The position numbers and the translations under genes are program-made. The notes beneath the pieces are model-generated. The model saw only the letters and a program-made list of their open reading frames with translations, was not told the origin of the DNA and did not search any database. DNA of 64,000 nucleotides from Odontocerum albicorne (Eukaryota; Arthropoda; Insecta; Trichoptera; Odontoceridae), in contig OX463842.1 in the NCBI GenBank assembly GCA_949825065.1, positions 53,020,034 through 53,084,033 on the forward strand. The letters are read 5' to 3'. How positions within the stretch are numbered: position 1 is the stretch's first letter; the number at the start of each line of letters is the position of its first letter. Positions 1 through 9,609 of the stretch are shown piece by piece.

Positions 1-24
1 TTATCACCGTAAGAGAAGGGTTAA
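1..24 (+). mobile_element. End of TTAA-type MITE, cut by window edge
   Basis: The first 20 bases match the end of the copy at 50600-50832 and are followed by TTAA at 21-24. Complete relatives at 53852-54443 and 62861-63482 also end in GAAGGG followed by TTAA, which is the target signature of piggyBac-type transposition. Most of this copy lies outside the window. Confidence 0.55.
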
Positions 25-49
25 AGACTCTTTTTGGGTATTTTATTTT

Positions 50-250
50 AAGCTCTTCATTCCGCCGTTGCACGTACCCATACCAGCGTAGTCATGCTTC
101 ACGAATTCATTCCATATAGTTTCATTAGTTCCACTTTTTCATTCATTTTGGATCTTATCCAATCTAGTGACGCCTAGTGACCACCGTTGCATACACATCT
201 CCTTTACATGGAGCAATTTTTTTTCTTTAGAGGTCAACGCCCCGTTTTGG
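50..250 (-). pseudogene. RTE-like reverse transcriptase C-terminal fragment
   Basis: On the minus strand the peptide RWSLGVTRLDKIQNE is followed, after a stop and a frame change, by LRWYGYVQRRNEE near position 60. These are the conserved C-terminal blocks of RTE-like non-LTR elements, also seen here at 41760-42190. The reading frame is broken and the palm domain is absent, so this is a dead 5'-truncated piece. The solo-LTR-like insert at 281 lies just beyond it. Confidence 0.6.
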
Positions 251-280
251 CCTGCTAAGGCCTGATGATGATGATGGATG

Positions 281-685
281 TTTAGCGGATCGGTCCTTAT
301 GGGAAGAGATGATGATGGTTTGTTGATAAAATAATAAAACACGTTAGATCGCAATGCGAAAAGAGAGAGTGTTTATTTTTATAGTAACGTAGGTATTTAT
401 ATCTTTTTGGAATACGCGCGAGAGTGCGCTTGCGATATGCTTACGTCTTGCTTCTGTGAATGCAGAAACGGTTATTGTCGTATGTAGGTATTCATATAAA
501 TACGGAACTGGTGAGATAGCCGTGGTGCATTCTCTCTCTCTGGCGTGTGGTGCGGTTGCTCGGCCGGCGTCAATGGCCGGCATGTAACCTTCGGACTGTT
601 TACTATAATTTATCGAGGAATCCGAAGGTCGTTTCATCGGTCATTGACCGTATGTATGCGACAATATTCCGCGACGACCGCCACA
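281..685 (-). mobile_element. Solo-LTR-like element, copy 1 (405 bp)
   Basis: Read on the minus strand the element starts TGTGGC and ends GCTAAA. It is flanked by the 4-bp direct repeat gatg (277-280 and 686-689). Related copies with the same ends lie at 57500-57904 (also 405 bp) and 32968-33360. There is no terminal inverted repeat and no coding capacity. A TATA-like box and an AATAAA-like signal follow each other in the element's forward direction, as in an LTR. The target duplication, length and missing TIRs favour a solo LTR of a Ty3/gypsy- or Bel-like retrotransposon. The internal region is not in the window, so the parent is unknown. Confidence 0.65.
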
Positions 686-794
686 GATGTAAGGATGGTC
701 GGTGGATATGTCCAACAGTCCTCGCGGCTAGGACCGATAACCAACTGCAGGTGCACCTCTGGCAGGATGAGGGATTTGTGTTGAGAGGATAAAC

Positions 795-1068
795 CAACAC
801 ACTCGCTTTAGTAGCTCGCGGGCATCCATTTAAGGTGGTCTCTTCGCCCGTTTTGTGAACGTCGGCCGATGTATTTTTTATGTTTTCAGCAATTATATAT
901 CAATTATTATCACTACTGACTCCAAATTTAATTAATTTAAGCAATTGGCTATGAATATTCTTATTTTTCCGATTTTAAATCGCTCATTTTTACATATGTA
1001 TTGATGTGTATTAAATACACAGCACCGGAACGCGCGGATTTTTTTTAGCACAGAAAGGGATACGTTAA
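795..1068 (+). mobile_element. TTAA-type MITE, truncated copy
   Basis: From about 800 this stretch matches the reverse complement of the MITEs at 53852-54443 and 62861-63482, including the block around 850-960 and the end agcacagaaaggga, with TTAA at 1065-1068. The outer half is missing or diverged before about 795. No reading frame is present. Confidence 0.6.
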
Positions 1069-1129
1069 GATCTTCCCCGCATCTGAATATGTTTAGAGAA
1101 ACATATTAGGATGGAAAACCACCGAACCA

Positions 1130-1424
1130 GAGAAAACGAACTAATTAGAAACCTTTATAGAGCTTACGATATGTGATAGTAACACATTTGGCTTTCGGTG
1201 TAGTGTAGTGTAGGAATGTTGTGTTTATATACCATCATAAATTTTGATAAGGTTTTCCAATAAGGGTTGTCTTGAGATGCTTCCTAATATAATTCAATTT
1301 GAGTCCAATTTGAATTAAACCCATAACTTCCTAGTAAGAACACAGACGTCCTACCAACTAAGGTATTTTTATGGATTTTCAATCAAAATGCTAGGTCTTT
1401 TCTGTGTTGCCTTTGTCTTACGGA
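1130..1424 (-). mobile_element. tRNA-derived SINE, unit 1
   Basis: On the minus strand a Pol III A-box-like TACCTTAGTTGGTAG (1350-1364) precedes a B-box-like GGGTTTAATTC (1312-1322), with spacing as in a tRNA. A body of about 120 bp follows. The same arrangement recurs in the adjacent unit 2. The anticodon arm does not fold well, so this is a retroposon head and not a tRNA gene. Confidence 0.6.
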
Positions 1425-1797
1425 AAACGAACTACATTGAAACTTTTGTACATGTTCCATTATGTGGTAGTCACATATTTTAATTTAGATGGAGTGTATT
1501 GTATAGTATGCATGTGGTGCTCATATAATATCAAAAAATATAAGAGTTATCAAAACAGTTGCATTCAAGTCATGTTTTAAGTGTAGTGTATGAATGTTGT
1601 GTTCATACCATCATAAATTTTGAAAAAGCTTTCCAAAAAGGGTTGTCTTCAAATGCTTTTTAATATAATTAAATTTAGGTCCAATTGGAATTAAACCCAT
1701 AACTTTCTAGTCAGAACACAGGCGTCCTACCAACTGAGGTATTTTTATGGGTTTACAATCAAAATCCTAGGCCTTTTCTGTATTGCCTTTGTCTTAC
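1422..1797 (-). mobile_element. tRNA-derived SINE, unit 2 (direct duplicate)
   Basis: This repeats unit 1 in the same orientation. The A-box-like TACCTCAGTTGGTAG is at 1727-1741 and the B-box-like GGGTTTAATTCC at 1687-1698. Compared with unit 1 it carries about 75 extra bases near 1500-1575. The shared flank GGAAAACGAACTA at both unit starts suggests the whole unit was duplicated in tandem rather than inserted twice. Confidence 0.6.
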
Positions 1798-1799
1798 AA

Positions 1800-2222
1800 T
1801 GGGTCCGCTAATATACTCGTACATCAACTATATTGCCGTGTCAATTGTGAAATATAAACCAATTTGCGTTAATTCTCCTAACTAACTTTTCCATATAAAC
1901 CCGCAATGAAAAAATGTAATTAATATGACTGATTGTTATGGCATTTCGCAAAACGAGAAAAATATTTTACGGCGCTCTGTGCTCGCTGCGTTGTTTTAAC
2001 GGTTTCCATCCCGATATTTTTTATTTATTTTTAAGCCTTTATTTTTGAATATTCGATACAACCCGAAACTTTTTACGTTCTATTATTTTTAAAGCGATTA
2101 TAAATTGGGCAATCATCTCGTGATTTTTAATCTCAACGTGTTAAATATTAATTAGTTTTAACAAAAGTGGATATAAATATTGAAACTTAACTTTTCTGGA
2201 CCCTTTTATTTAAGGGTTGGAA
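1800..2222. other. AT-rich stretch, nothing recognised
   Basis: No frame, inverted repeat or tandem array stands out in these bases. Confidence 0.5.
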
Positions 2223-2224
2223 CA

Positions 2225-2785
2225 CAACTATTCATAGACAGGCTAGTTCACTCTCATCTTCCATTGGATTATCATGTAAACCTGATAGTGAAGAAGTCTT
2301 TTGGGATTCCTTATGAAAATCACAAGACCACTTAAGAATTTTTTATCATTGATAATATTCTATAAGACATTAGTAAGAAGCAACGTGGAGTATGCCTTTG
2401 TAATATGAAAAGCTTACTAAAGGTTGTAGATTTGTTCAGTTTAGGAGATCCAACGAGATTTTTTAGGTGTATGTATAAAAGGGAGAGGCTGCTAAGTCTT
2501 CTTGAGTCGTACAGTTAAAGATTGTCTTTTTTTTATTCTCAATCGCTTAAACCTCGTGGATGGATTTTTTCCTGACAGACTTGTATTTCTTTCTTAAGAT
2601 TTGGAACGTATTGATTTAAGTGTTCCCTCTCACACTCTTAGATTACTTTATTTATTAAGTGTAGCAACACTTAAAAACAACATCGGCTTCTATAACCCAA
2701 CAGTAGTATATATAATATGCCGAGAGCACAATGCGGTAGCTGACTCGGATGTGGACATATTTAGTTCAGCACTGTTCTAATTTAG
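2225..2785 (+). pseudogene. CR1/jockey-like LINE C-terminal relic (LINE C)
   Basis: Moving between frames gives GFLMKITRPLKNF, FYKTLVRSNVEYAFVIW, EIQRDFLRCMYKRE and SDVDIFSSAL in the right order. These correspond to the thumb and C-terminal region of non-LTR reverse transcriptases (the LVRSxLEYAxxIW block, then the FLRxxxxKRE block). At least four frame changes and several stops break it. The catalytic palm is missing, as expected for a 5'-truncated copy. Confidence 0.6.
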
Positions 2786-2944
2786 GAGGATGGTGACTGC
2801 ATTGATCGAGAAATGAGGGTTTAATTTTTACCATATATTGTATGTTTTCACAAGTAATAGTTTGACTGACCTGCTGACTTAAAACCTCTTAAGTACTTTT
2901 CTGATCTCACAAAGTGATTAGTTCACAATATTGTACTGTTTACA

Positions 2945-3475
2945 TATCAGAGATCTTTAAAATTAAACGGTTTTGGTTAATTTTTCGATAAAACACAGAT
3001 GGTGTTGCAAGCTTGCCTTGTTCTTGTGACATTTGAGAAGTGTAATGTACGACATTGTTAAAAATGAAATCGTATACAATACAACAACGCGTTCAAATTG
3101 TTCAATTATTTTATGTATTGTAATTTCCGGTAACGGTGATGCCAATTGGCCACCAAAATCATGTGATCTGATACCGTTGCACTATTTTCTCTGGGGTCAC
3201 GTAAAGAGACAGATCTATAAAATTGATCCCCAATTAATTCCTGAGCTGAAAGATGAAATTATTCGCGTTATTGTTGATTTATAACCGCAATAATGTCATC
3301 GAAAATTTTGACAAAAGTTTTGACAAGAGGTAGACATTTGGCGGATATTGTTTTTTTATTTTTAAATGCCATATATTATACTTCAATAACTAATAAAAAG
3401 TTTTTTAAAATCAAAGCAAATTTTGTGTTTTATTAAAGAATTTTAAAAAAAAACCCTCAATTTGAAGAACCCTTT
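2945..3475 (+). mobile_element. Internally deleted mariner/Tc1-like element
   Basis: The region has transposase ends but no middle. A frame at 3064 gives KSYTIQQRVQIVQLFY, the usual N-terminal helix-turn-helix start of this group. About 80 bases later the C-terminal block WPPKSCDLIPLHYFLWG appears. The flanks are AT-rich and the exact TIRs were not resolved. Confidence 0.6.
3064..3283 (+). pseudogene. mariner/Tc1-like transposase, N- and C-ends joined
   Basis: The N-terminal piece (3064-3120) runs into a stop. The C-terminal piece (about 3139-3283) is in another frame and holds PPKSCDL, in which the Asp matches the third catalytic carboxylate of the DDE/D family, then FLWGHVKRQIY. A complete protein is usually around 340 residues, so most of it, including the first two catalytic Asp residues, is deleted. 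Confidence 0.65.
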
Positions 3476-3722
3476 ACATACCATCACGACATTTCCTTCT
3501 CGGAGCAGGCACAGAGAACAAAGCACTAGACTTTCCTTTCTCAACATAAATTTCTCGCCTCATCGGCCCTACATACCTTGTCATAAAATTCCTACAATCT
3601 ATTTTACTGTCTAGGTCTTCTTCTTTGGAAATATAACTGACTTAATCCAATCATGTTTTCTTTGATCTTTCTCTACCACGCCTTGCACTCACATTTGCAC
3701 GATAAAAATATTTTGTTGATAT
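3476..3722 (-). pseudogene. LINE D C-terminal fragment
   Basis: The reverse complement reads as the end of a non-LTR RT: SANVSARRGRERSKKT, then a degraded region ending in a GRDGM-like tail. Better copies lie at 17571-17895 and 25955-26255. It is broken and very short. Confidence 0.5.
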
Positions 3723-3757
3723 TTCTCATCGGAATCCACCTCTCGGATATAAAGACA

Positions 3758-3830
3758 GGTGTCTAACTTACTAGACCTTGAAGGTCGTCATGGGTTCAGC
3801 TGTTCAGCGGGGGTTTGGCTCGAAATTTTT
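3758..3830 (+). mobile_element. tRNA-like SINE head (weak)
   Basis: The segment has a tRNA-like 3' half with a B-box-like GGGTTCAGCTG at about 3790. The A box is poor. It may be a SINE head remnant. Confidence 0.25.
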
Positions 3831-4113
3831 ATTTTGTAATTTAAATTTTGGCATCCGTAAAATATAAGGAAACCACCGCAACTGTGATTTCTTAATCGTT
3901 GTTAGTAAGGCGTCTGGTTTTACGTAAAGTTAAATGTAAGAACACATCACACAAACCTTGAAGATATTAATATTTATTCTGTAAATTTTCTAGATTTTCC
4001 GATATCGATTAATCGTATAGCAGATTGACCAAGGCAACGAAAGTTTACGATTTTTTTCAAAACTTCGAAATATTATTTCAAATGTTAACGCGTAAATAAT
4101 AAAACAAATTAGT

Positions 4114-4218
4114 TTACTGTTCGATTAATGCAACCCTGAATAAGAGAGTCTATTGTAAAATTTATTAACTGTTCGAATAATGCAACCCTGAATAAGAGAG
4201 TCTATTGTCAAATTTAAT
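4114..4218. repeat. Two-copy tandem repeat, 52-bp period
   Basis: The block caaccctgaataagagagt occurs at 4131 and 4183 with matching flanks, giving two near-identical 52-bp units. Confidence 0.85.
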
Positions 4219-4324
4219 TATTTTTCAACACGATTGTGAGGAAACTAAGGAAGCTGTAATTAAAAAATATATGGACAAATCCTTAGTAATTTATAAATCT
4301 ATTATTTTCTTGTGTTAATTGTGA

Positions 4325-4595
4325 TGAAGAACAGCGCTCTGAAATGGTTAGGACATGTGGAAAGAATGTTATGAAGAATTATTTACAAAACAAATAAATA
4401 GTGCAAATATGAATGGAAAGTGCATGAGAGAAAAACCAATAAAAGTATAGTTGAATCAAGTGAGTGATATTTTAAAAAGGAACAAAAATACGAGAGTCGT
4501 AGAAGTTGCATGATAAGATGAATGGATGTCGAGAAGGATATGTGCCTAGATAAGAACGTATGGCCCTCTGTTCTCGCAACCTACTCCAACACGGA
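4325..4595 (+). pseudogene. LINE D C-terminal fragment, cut by mariner
   Basis: Translation gives MKNSALKWLGHVERM, then after a frame change QINSANMNGKCMREKPI and LNQVSDILKRN. This is the GHVERM block and following linker of the LINE D family. The mariner at 4614 begins right after this copy, so the mariner probably inserted into the LINE tail. Confidence 0.6.
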
Positions 4596-4613
4596 AATGG
4601 TATGATTGATATG

Positions 4614-5495
4614 TACGAGGCATATCCAGAAACTAGGTGTACTGAATTTTTGTAGGTTACATTTTTTTTTATTTAAACAAAAAAATTACGTGGTTACCGT
4701 AGTACATATGTAAGCTATTTTTCGACAAAGTCGCCATTCATCTCAATGCAGGTGGTGAAGCGGGGTATCAACTTTTTGATGCCTTCCTCGAAGTAGTTTC
4801 CCGCCAACCCCTCCGGTCACTTCTCCACCTCCTCCTTTACCTCCTCGTCGGTTGAAAACCTTTTTCCACCCATGTGCAGCTTTAGGGAGGTAAAGAGATA
4901 GTAATCTGAAGGTGCTAGGTCAGGGTAATGCGCGGGATGGTTCAGGACATCCCATTTAAACGAGGCGAGCAGTTCCGTCTGGCATTGTCGTGCAACAGGC
5001 AGACTCCCTTTGTCAGCATGCCTCTCCTCTTGTTCTGAATCACCCTCCGCAATTTTTTTAGGGTTTCACAGTATCTTGCAGAGTTGATGGTCTCCCCTTG
5101 AGGCATATATTCAATTAAAATTATGCCTTGAAAGTCCCAAAACACGGATGCCATGATTTTCTTGGCTGAAATTGTGGTTTTGAACTTTTTGGCGGAGGGT
5201 GAAGAGGTGTGACGCCACTGTTGAGACTGCCTTTTGGTTTCAGGCGTGTAGTGTGCAACCCAAATTTCATCTCCAGTAACGATGGAGCTGAGAAATTTAC
5301 CTCCATGGAGTTTGCAGCGCCTCAAAAACTCTTCACTCGATTCAACTTGGCGGGAGATGGGGTTGACATTTTTCACTAAACGTGTTGTCGCGTCGACACT
5401 TCTCAACGTACTGACTTCGAACCATCTGTCCATCTGGAAAAATCCATCCGGTTTTGAGAGCCTCAGTACTCTTACTTTCTGGATACGCCTCGTAT
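4614..5495 (-). mobile_element. mariner element with TIRs, internally deleted
   Basis: The left end is TACGAGGCATATCCAGAAAC (from 4614). The right end, on the minus strand, is ACGAGGCGTATCCAGAAAGT (ending about 5494). They form an inverted pair flanked by TA. The element is about 880 bp, against about 1.3 kb for a full mariner. The lost part is the 5' third of the transposase, and the right TIR now reads into the remaining coding sequence. Confidence 0.8.
4715..5410 (-). pseudogene. mariner DD34D transposase pseudogene
   Basis: On the minus strand TGDEIWVAHYTPETKRQ holds the first catalytic Asp, then KKIMASVFWDFQG, then LLHDNARRN with the second. A frameshift follows, and the next frame gives FKWDVLNHPAHYPDLAPSD, which contains the third catalytic position, YPDLAPSDYYLF. 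An in-frame TGA near 4815 falls where the family normally has Trp, and the frame ends GDFVEK at 4715. The N-terminal DNA-binding domain is absent. All three catalytic Asp remain, but a deletion, a frameshift and a stop make it dead. Confidence 0.85.
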
Positions 5496-5496
5496 G

Positions 5497-5862
5497 TATG
5501 TAACATTTCGAATATAGTTTGGCACTTACATTAAAAAACGTAAGAACATTCACAAAATAACGAAAAAAGTACATTTTTTACTACAGTCGAGAAGTAAATA
5601 AAATAAATGAAACTGTCGATTAAGAATCACATTAGGAATATTGTCTATATGTAGACGAGGAAACATTAAACGAATTTGTCTTCAATATGTTGACATCAGT
5701 ATTAAAATATATCCATTAAATAAATATACTTTTCCCCAATAAATGATAGTCAAATAAAAATGACGAACGCTGAGAGAAAATAACATAAACATTATAAAGA
5801 TAAACGAAATGAGCAATTATATAAAAAATCTTGGGTTTAAAAGCAAATAATAACTATTTTCC
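5497..5862. other. AT-rich stretch, nothing recognised
   Basis: This follows the mariner right end. No homology, array or hairpin was seen. Confidence 0.45.
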
Positions 5863-5863
5863 T

Positions 5864-5918
5864 AACATTGTAATTTGTTTTATCAAACACCGTTTATTCC
5901 ACTTTTTTCTGTTCACGG
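5864..5918 (-). mobile_element. Penelope-like element (PLE1) 3' terminus remnant
   Basis: The block tttgttttatcaaacac followed by tttattccac is the 3' end of PLE1 in minus orientation, as at 9364, 17290 and 37085. Only about 50 bases survive, and the upstream hammerhead-like motif is not present. Confidence 0.6.
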
Positions 5919-6168
5919 CGCTGTTGTATCAGGATTTTTCCACTGCGCCCAAAGTTGGAACATAACATACCTAACAGCTGTACTTATGTTGGTGGGGTTA
6001 GGTTAAAATATAAATGAAACGCACATTTAAATTGTTTTTTTCATTAAAGGTACAATGTACCTTACAAGTATTAAAAACAAAATAGTTTGAAATTCAACAA
6101 ATATTAAAAACAAAATAATTTTTAATAAATGAAAAAAAAAAAAAAAAACAATTTATAACGATTCTGAA
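5919..6168. other. Unique AT-rich stretch
   Basis: It includes a run of A near 6130-6148 but no recognisable gene or repeat. Confidence 0.4.
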
Positions 6169-6169
6169 A

Positions 6170-6310
6170 AAAAACAGTTTGGGCTTAACAATATCTAATG
6201 TCTTCGTATCCAGATTCGCCCTCCATTGATGGGGGTGTATCTCGAATGGGGAGGATAATATGAGATGAGCCCAGACTTTTTGATAGCATATCTCTTAAAT
6301 TTATTTTATT
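6170..6310 (-). repeat. R1 repeat fragment, inverted relative to 6790-7296
   Basis: The sequence gggggtgtatctcg ... gatgagcccagac is the reverse complement of the core seen at 6895-6960, 24115-24190 and 56345-56420. It lies head-on to the larger R1 block just downstream. Confidence 0.6.
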
Positions 6311-6374
6311 GTCCATTATCTTAAAATGTTTTAGCAATTTCAGGATATGTGTATAAATGTGCCAAACTATGCTG

Positions 6375-7296
6375 CTTTCAATAAATCTTTATTTATTTAT
6401 TATTTAAAACCAAATAAAAAGGCACACCAACAATGACCTTTTACTATTAACTTAATGCCTTAACTATTAATCATATACTTTACTAAAATTATGTATGAGG
6501 TGCATTGCCATTGAAATTTTCCTGCCTTATATTTTATAAAATAAATTAATCAATGACTTTGACTTAAACTTGGTGAAACTCCATATAAGAATATTTATCA
6601 ATACATTTCTTTGTTATTCCATTAGTTATATTACTTTCCGTTACACATGTTTCTACCTCCTATTCCGAGGCTCTCTGTAGGCGAAATAATCTCGGTTTTG
6701 TTATGAAAGCAGTACTTAAGTTAGACTGCTATCGTGTTACTATGGACCACCACCATCGAATAGCATGTAAATAATAAATAAATAAATAAATATAGGGTTA
6801 TTGATAGCAACAATGTATGTACATAACATATTTAAATATACTTTAAAAAACACATAAATTGCAGAAAATACATTTAAGAGAGAAGCTATCAAAAGGTCTG
6901 GGCTCATCTAGTAACACCACCTCGGCCAAGATACACCCCTCCAATATAGAACGAGCCCAGTCACGGGGACACCAGATGTTTTTCAGGCCACACTCTCAGG
7001 CACATATAGAATAAAAATAAAAAGAAACAGAAAATAAACAGATGCAGAAAAAAAAACAAATCCACTAATACCACCTCAGATTAATTCAAACAATTAAATA
7101 AAGGTTCCCTGACAGCAACACAATGTGTACATACTCGTATAATAAACACATTCCGAGTATCGCACACACATCTCAAAACAAACTGCAGAAAACACGTTTA
7201 AGATAGAAGACATTAAAAGGTCCGGGCTCATCCCACAAATATTCCCTCAGTCAAGGTACACCCCACTAATGTTGGGCGAGCCCGACCGCAAGGACA
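6375..7296. repeat. Composite repeat block, copy 1 (LINE 3' tail plus R1)
   Basis: The first part (6375-6790) looks like a LINE 3' region on the plus strand. It ends in an (AATA)n tail, with a fragment also at 32505-32600. The second part (R1, 6790-7296) has two related modules of about 170-300 bp, each with a GGTCYGGGCTCATC core and a GCGAGCCC partner that can pair. The same two parts in the same order recur at 55865-57085, and R1 alone at 24003-24350. No intact frame is present. Confidence 0.7.
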
Positions 7297-8160
7297 TTTT
7301 TTTTTTTTTTTTTTTTTTCAAAACAGGCTTAGCCCAATTACTTTGAAAATACAAAACATCAAAAGAGAAGAAAAATTACAAAGAGGAAAAAAATAAGTTA
7401 AAAAATTATATAATATAAAATAAAAAATAATGCATATGCATACAAACGAGTATATACACACAAACATATTACACACATATATTCACAGTCATTTAGGTAT
7501 GTTGATGAGTGCCTTCTAACGCGCTCAATCTAAGAAGAAAATTTACTTTTGCTTTTGGTAATGTGATATGAAATATGTCAATATCCGAAGCAGTCTCGTT
7601 CCGAAGAGTTAAGGCCCTTCCAACAGGCATAGCGGCTGGAAGACCCGTTCTTGCGTATGTTATTGAGAACAGTTCTTGCCGGCGCAGTCTAGTGTAATTG
7701 TTAGGAACATTTAACGCTAATCTTTGAAGTAATGCTGGACAGCTCACAACTCCTCGAACGAGTTTGACAACGTATATACCAGGAGACGCACATATCTTCT
7801 TACGCTCAAGGAGTTATACCCGAGCATGCCCAGCAGGAACTGAGTAGGATAAAGCCATGGATAGACACCGAACTCTCTCATATAGAGATATCGTAGATAT
7901 TTTTTTTGTACTTTCTCCACTATGAGCGAGTTCTGCGCCCCCACTGGGCTCCAAATGCAAGCATTGCTTTCTAGTTTACTACGGATCAATGAATTAAACA
8001 ACGTTTTGAGCACCAATTGGTTTTCAAACGACTTAAAGATTCTCATGTGTATGTTGTTATATTTAAATGTCAACACATTAATTAAAACACTTATCATGAG
8101 ATCGACTTTAATAACGCCAAATAAATATGTATAAGAGCTGTGGAAACTTTGGCATTCATT
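7297..8160 (-). mobile_element. CR1/jockey-like LINE A, 5'-truncated, copy 1
   Basis: A run of about 20 T at 7297-7318 is the poly(A) tail of a minus-strand insertion. It is followed by about 170 bp of 3' UTR and the C-terminal coding region. A second copy lies at 11365-11890. No 5' part or RT palm is present. Confidence 0.75.
7493..8160 (-). pseudogene. LINE A reverse transcriptase C-terminal domain
   Basis: The protein reads LKTLFNSLIRSKLESNACIW, then KVQKKYLRYLYMREFGVYP and LLGMLGYNSLSVRR, as in CR1/jockey-type thumb and C-terminal regions. At about 7745 a one-base frameshift stops this frame, and the next frame continues VSCPALLQRLALNVPNNYTR and ends NFLLRLSALEG with a stop at 7493. The order and spacing are as expected for the family. 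Only the frameshift and the 5' truncation mark it as dead. Confidence 0.8.
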
Positions 8161-8199
8161 GTTTGAAAAATGTTTGACATTTTTCCTCTTAGACATTTT

Positions 8200-8660
8200 T
8201 TATTAGATTAATATTGTCGAATTCATAAATAATATTCATCTTAAATATTTAAATAACATAATTAAAATTGAATGATATAATAAGTGAAACAACAAAGAAA
8301 TTTACCAACAAATATTGTAAAATAAATATAGTTCAAAAATTTACGTCATAACCGATGTCAATTGGTTTGGTTAATTTTAAATATCTTGTGTTGTATTGAC
8401 AAAGTTGTGTTCATTTTAATAAAAAAATTGACATACATTTTTTAATCAGCTAGATACCAAGTGCTAGATAATCAGTTTTGAAAAGGTTTTTAAAAAAAAT
8501 AAACATTTGTTTTATAAAAAAATTCTATATAACCCTATAAAATATTGTTGTACATAAAAAATACCAATAAACACTCTATTTATTTTAGTGGACATAAAAT
8601 GAATAAATTATTTTAGAATACGGTCATTCTTTTTCGACCAGGCGATGAGACTCATTTGCA
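8200..8660. other. AT-rich stretch, nothing recognised
   Basis: Long A/T runs are present but no gene, array or inverted repeat was seen. Confidence 0.45.
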
Positions 8661-8772
8661 TCACAACACATCCCTTCACCTCACGTTACAACGTATCACA
8701 ACATATCACAACATATCACAACACATCACAACACATCACAACATATCACAATACATCACACTACATATTTAT
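8660..8772. repeat. 10-bp minisatellite, about 8-10 units
   Basis: The unit acaacatatc repeats with small variants (acaacacatc, acaatacatc). The array is contiguous and without spacers. Confidence 0.85.
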
Positions 8773-8774
8773 TT

Positions 8775-9362
8775 GCGGTTTACTTGACGCAACTGTGAAA
8801 TGAACTTTAAATACGTATTAGGTGTGCATCCTTCTTATTTACGTTTAAAAGAAAATGGAAAAATTATAGCTTATTCAGAAAAGGAAAAATTACATATTCT
8901 TTCACCCTGATTTTTCTTCGTATTTCTTACTTATTCTTGAACAAAGCCGTTATCTTGAATTCTTCCATAATAAATATAAATTAGTATTTTTTTCCCTTAA
9001 TTTAAACGAATAATATTTTGTTTTGTAAAATTTGTCATGGATTTATCCGAATTTTTTTTCGTAGATAAGAAAAAAGTTGGCTGAAAGAAATCTCTTTTAA
9101 TCAATAAGTCACCCATGTACATAGAAGGCTTAAAAAAATGAAACACATAATAACCAACTTAGTAGTTTGTATGAGACTATAGTATACATCCATTGCTAAC
9201 CATTCGACAGAATTTCATTTATTTACTTATTCAATTAATTAATTAACGACACAACTGTGTATTTTGTGTACAAATGAACATGTGACAAGTTATACAAGTA
9301 CTTAAAATTATTGACAAAAAATACAAAGCTTTGTCTTAAACTAACATGGAGATACAAAAAAC
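8775..9362. other. AT-rich stretch, no gene seen
   Basis: The part near 9225-9360 resembles a degraded LINE 3' end, but I could not assign it to a family. Confidence 0.35.
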
Positions 9363-9363
9363 A

Positions 9364-9609
9364 GTTGTAATTTGTTTTATCAAACACTGTTCATTCCAAT
9401 TTTTTGTAACGGTATAACTCTACCGGTTTCAAGGCTTTCCCCTCATCTTCAGGGGAGCACAAACCAGTCTTGTTTGTGCTCCCTGAAGATGAGGGGAAAT
9501 CGTTGAAACCGGTAGGGTTATACCGTTACAAAAAAGTGGAATAAACAGTGTTTGATAAAACAAATAACAATGTCTTTAAACCTTCACAATGCTAATGCCT
9601 TAACTATAA
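9364..9609. mobile_element. PLE1 3' ends, head-to-head inverted pair
   Basis: A minus-strand copy (9364-9463) and a plus-strand copy (9471-9609) of the PLE1 3' region face each other with about seven bases between. Each holds the motif CTGAAGATGAGG ... GAAACCGGT, then gttataccgttac and the terminal tttgataaaaca. This could fold into a hairpin with arms of roughly 95 bases. Penelope-like elements are known for partial inverted or tandem copies, which fits. Confidence 0.7.

Noticed and set aside
281..685. DNA transposon or MITE
   Set aside because: The ends are not inverted repeats of each other. The 4-bp duplications and the TATA/AATAAA order fit an LTR better.
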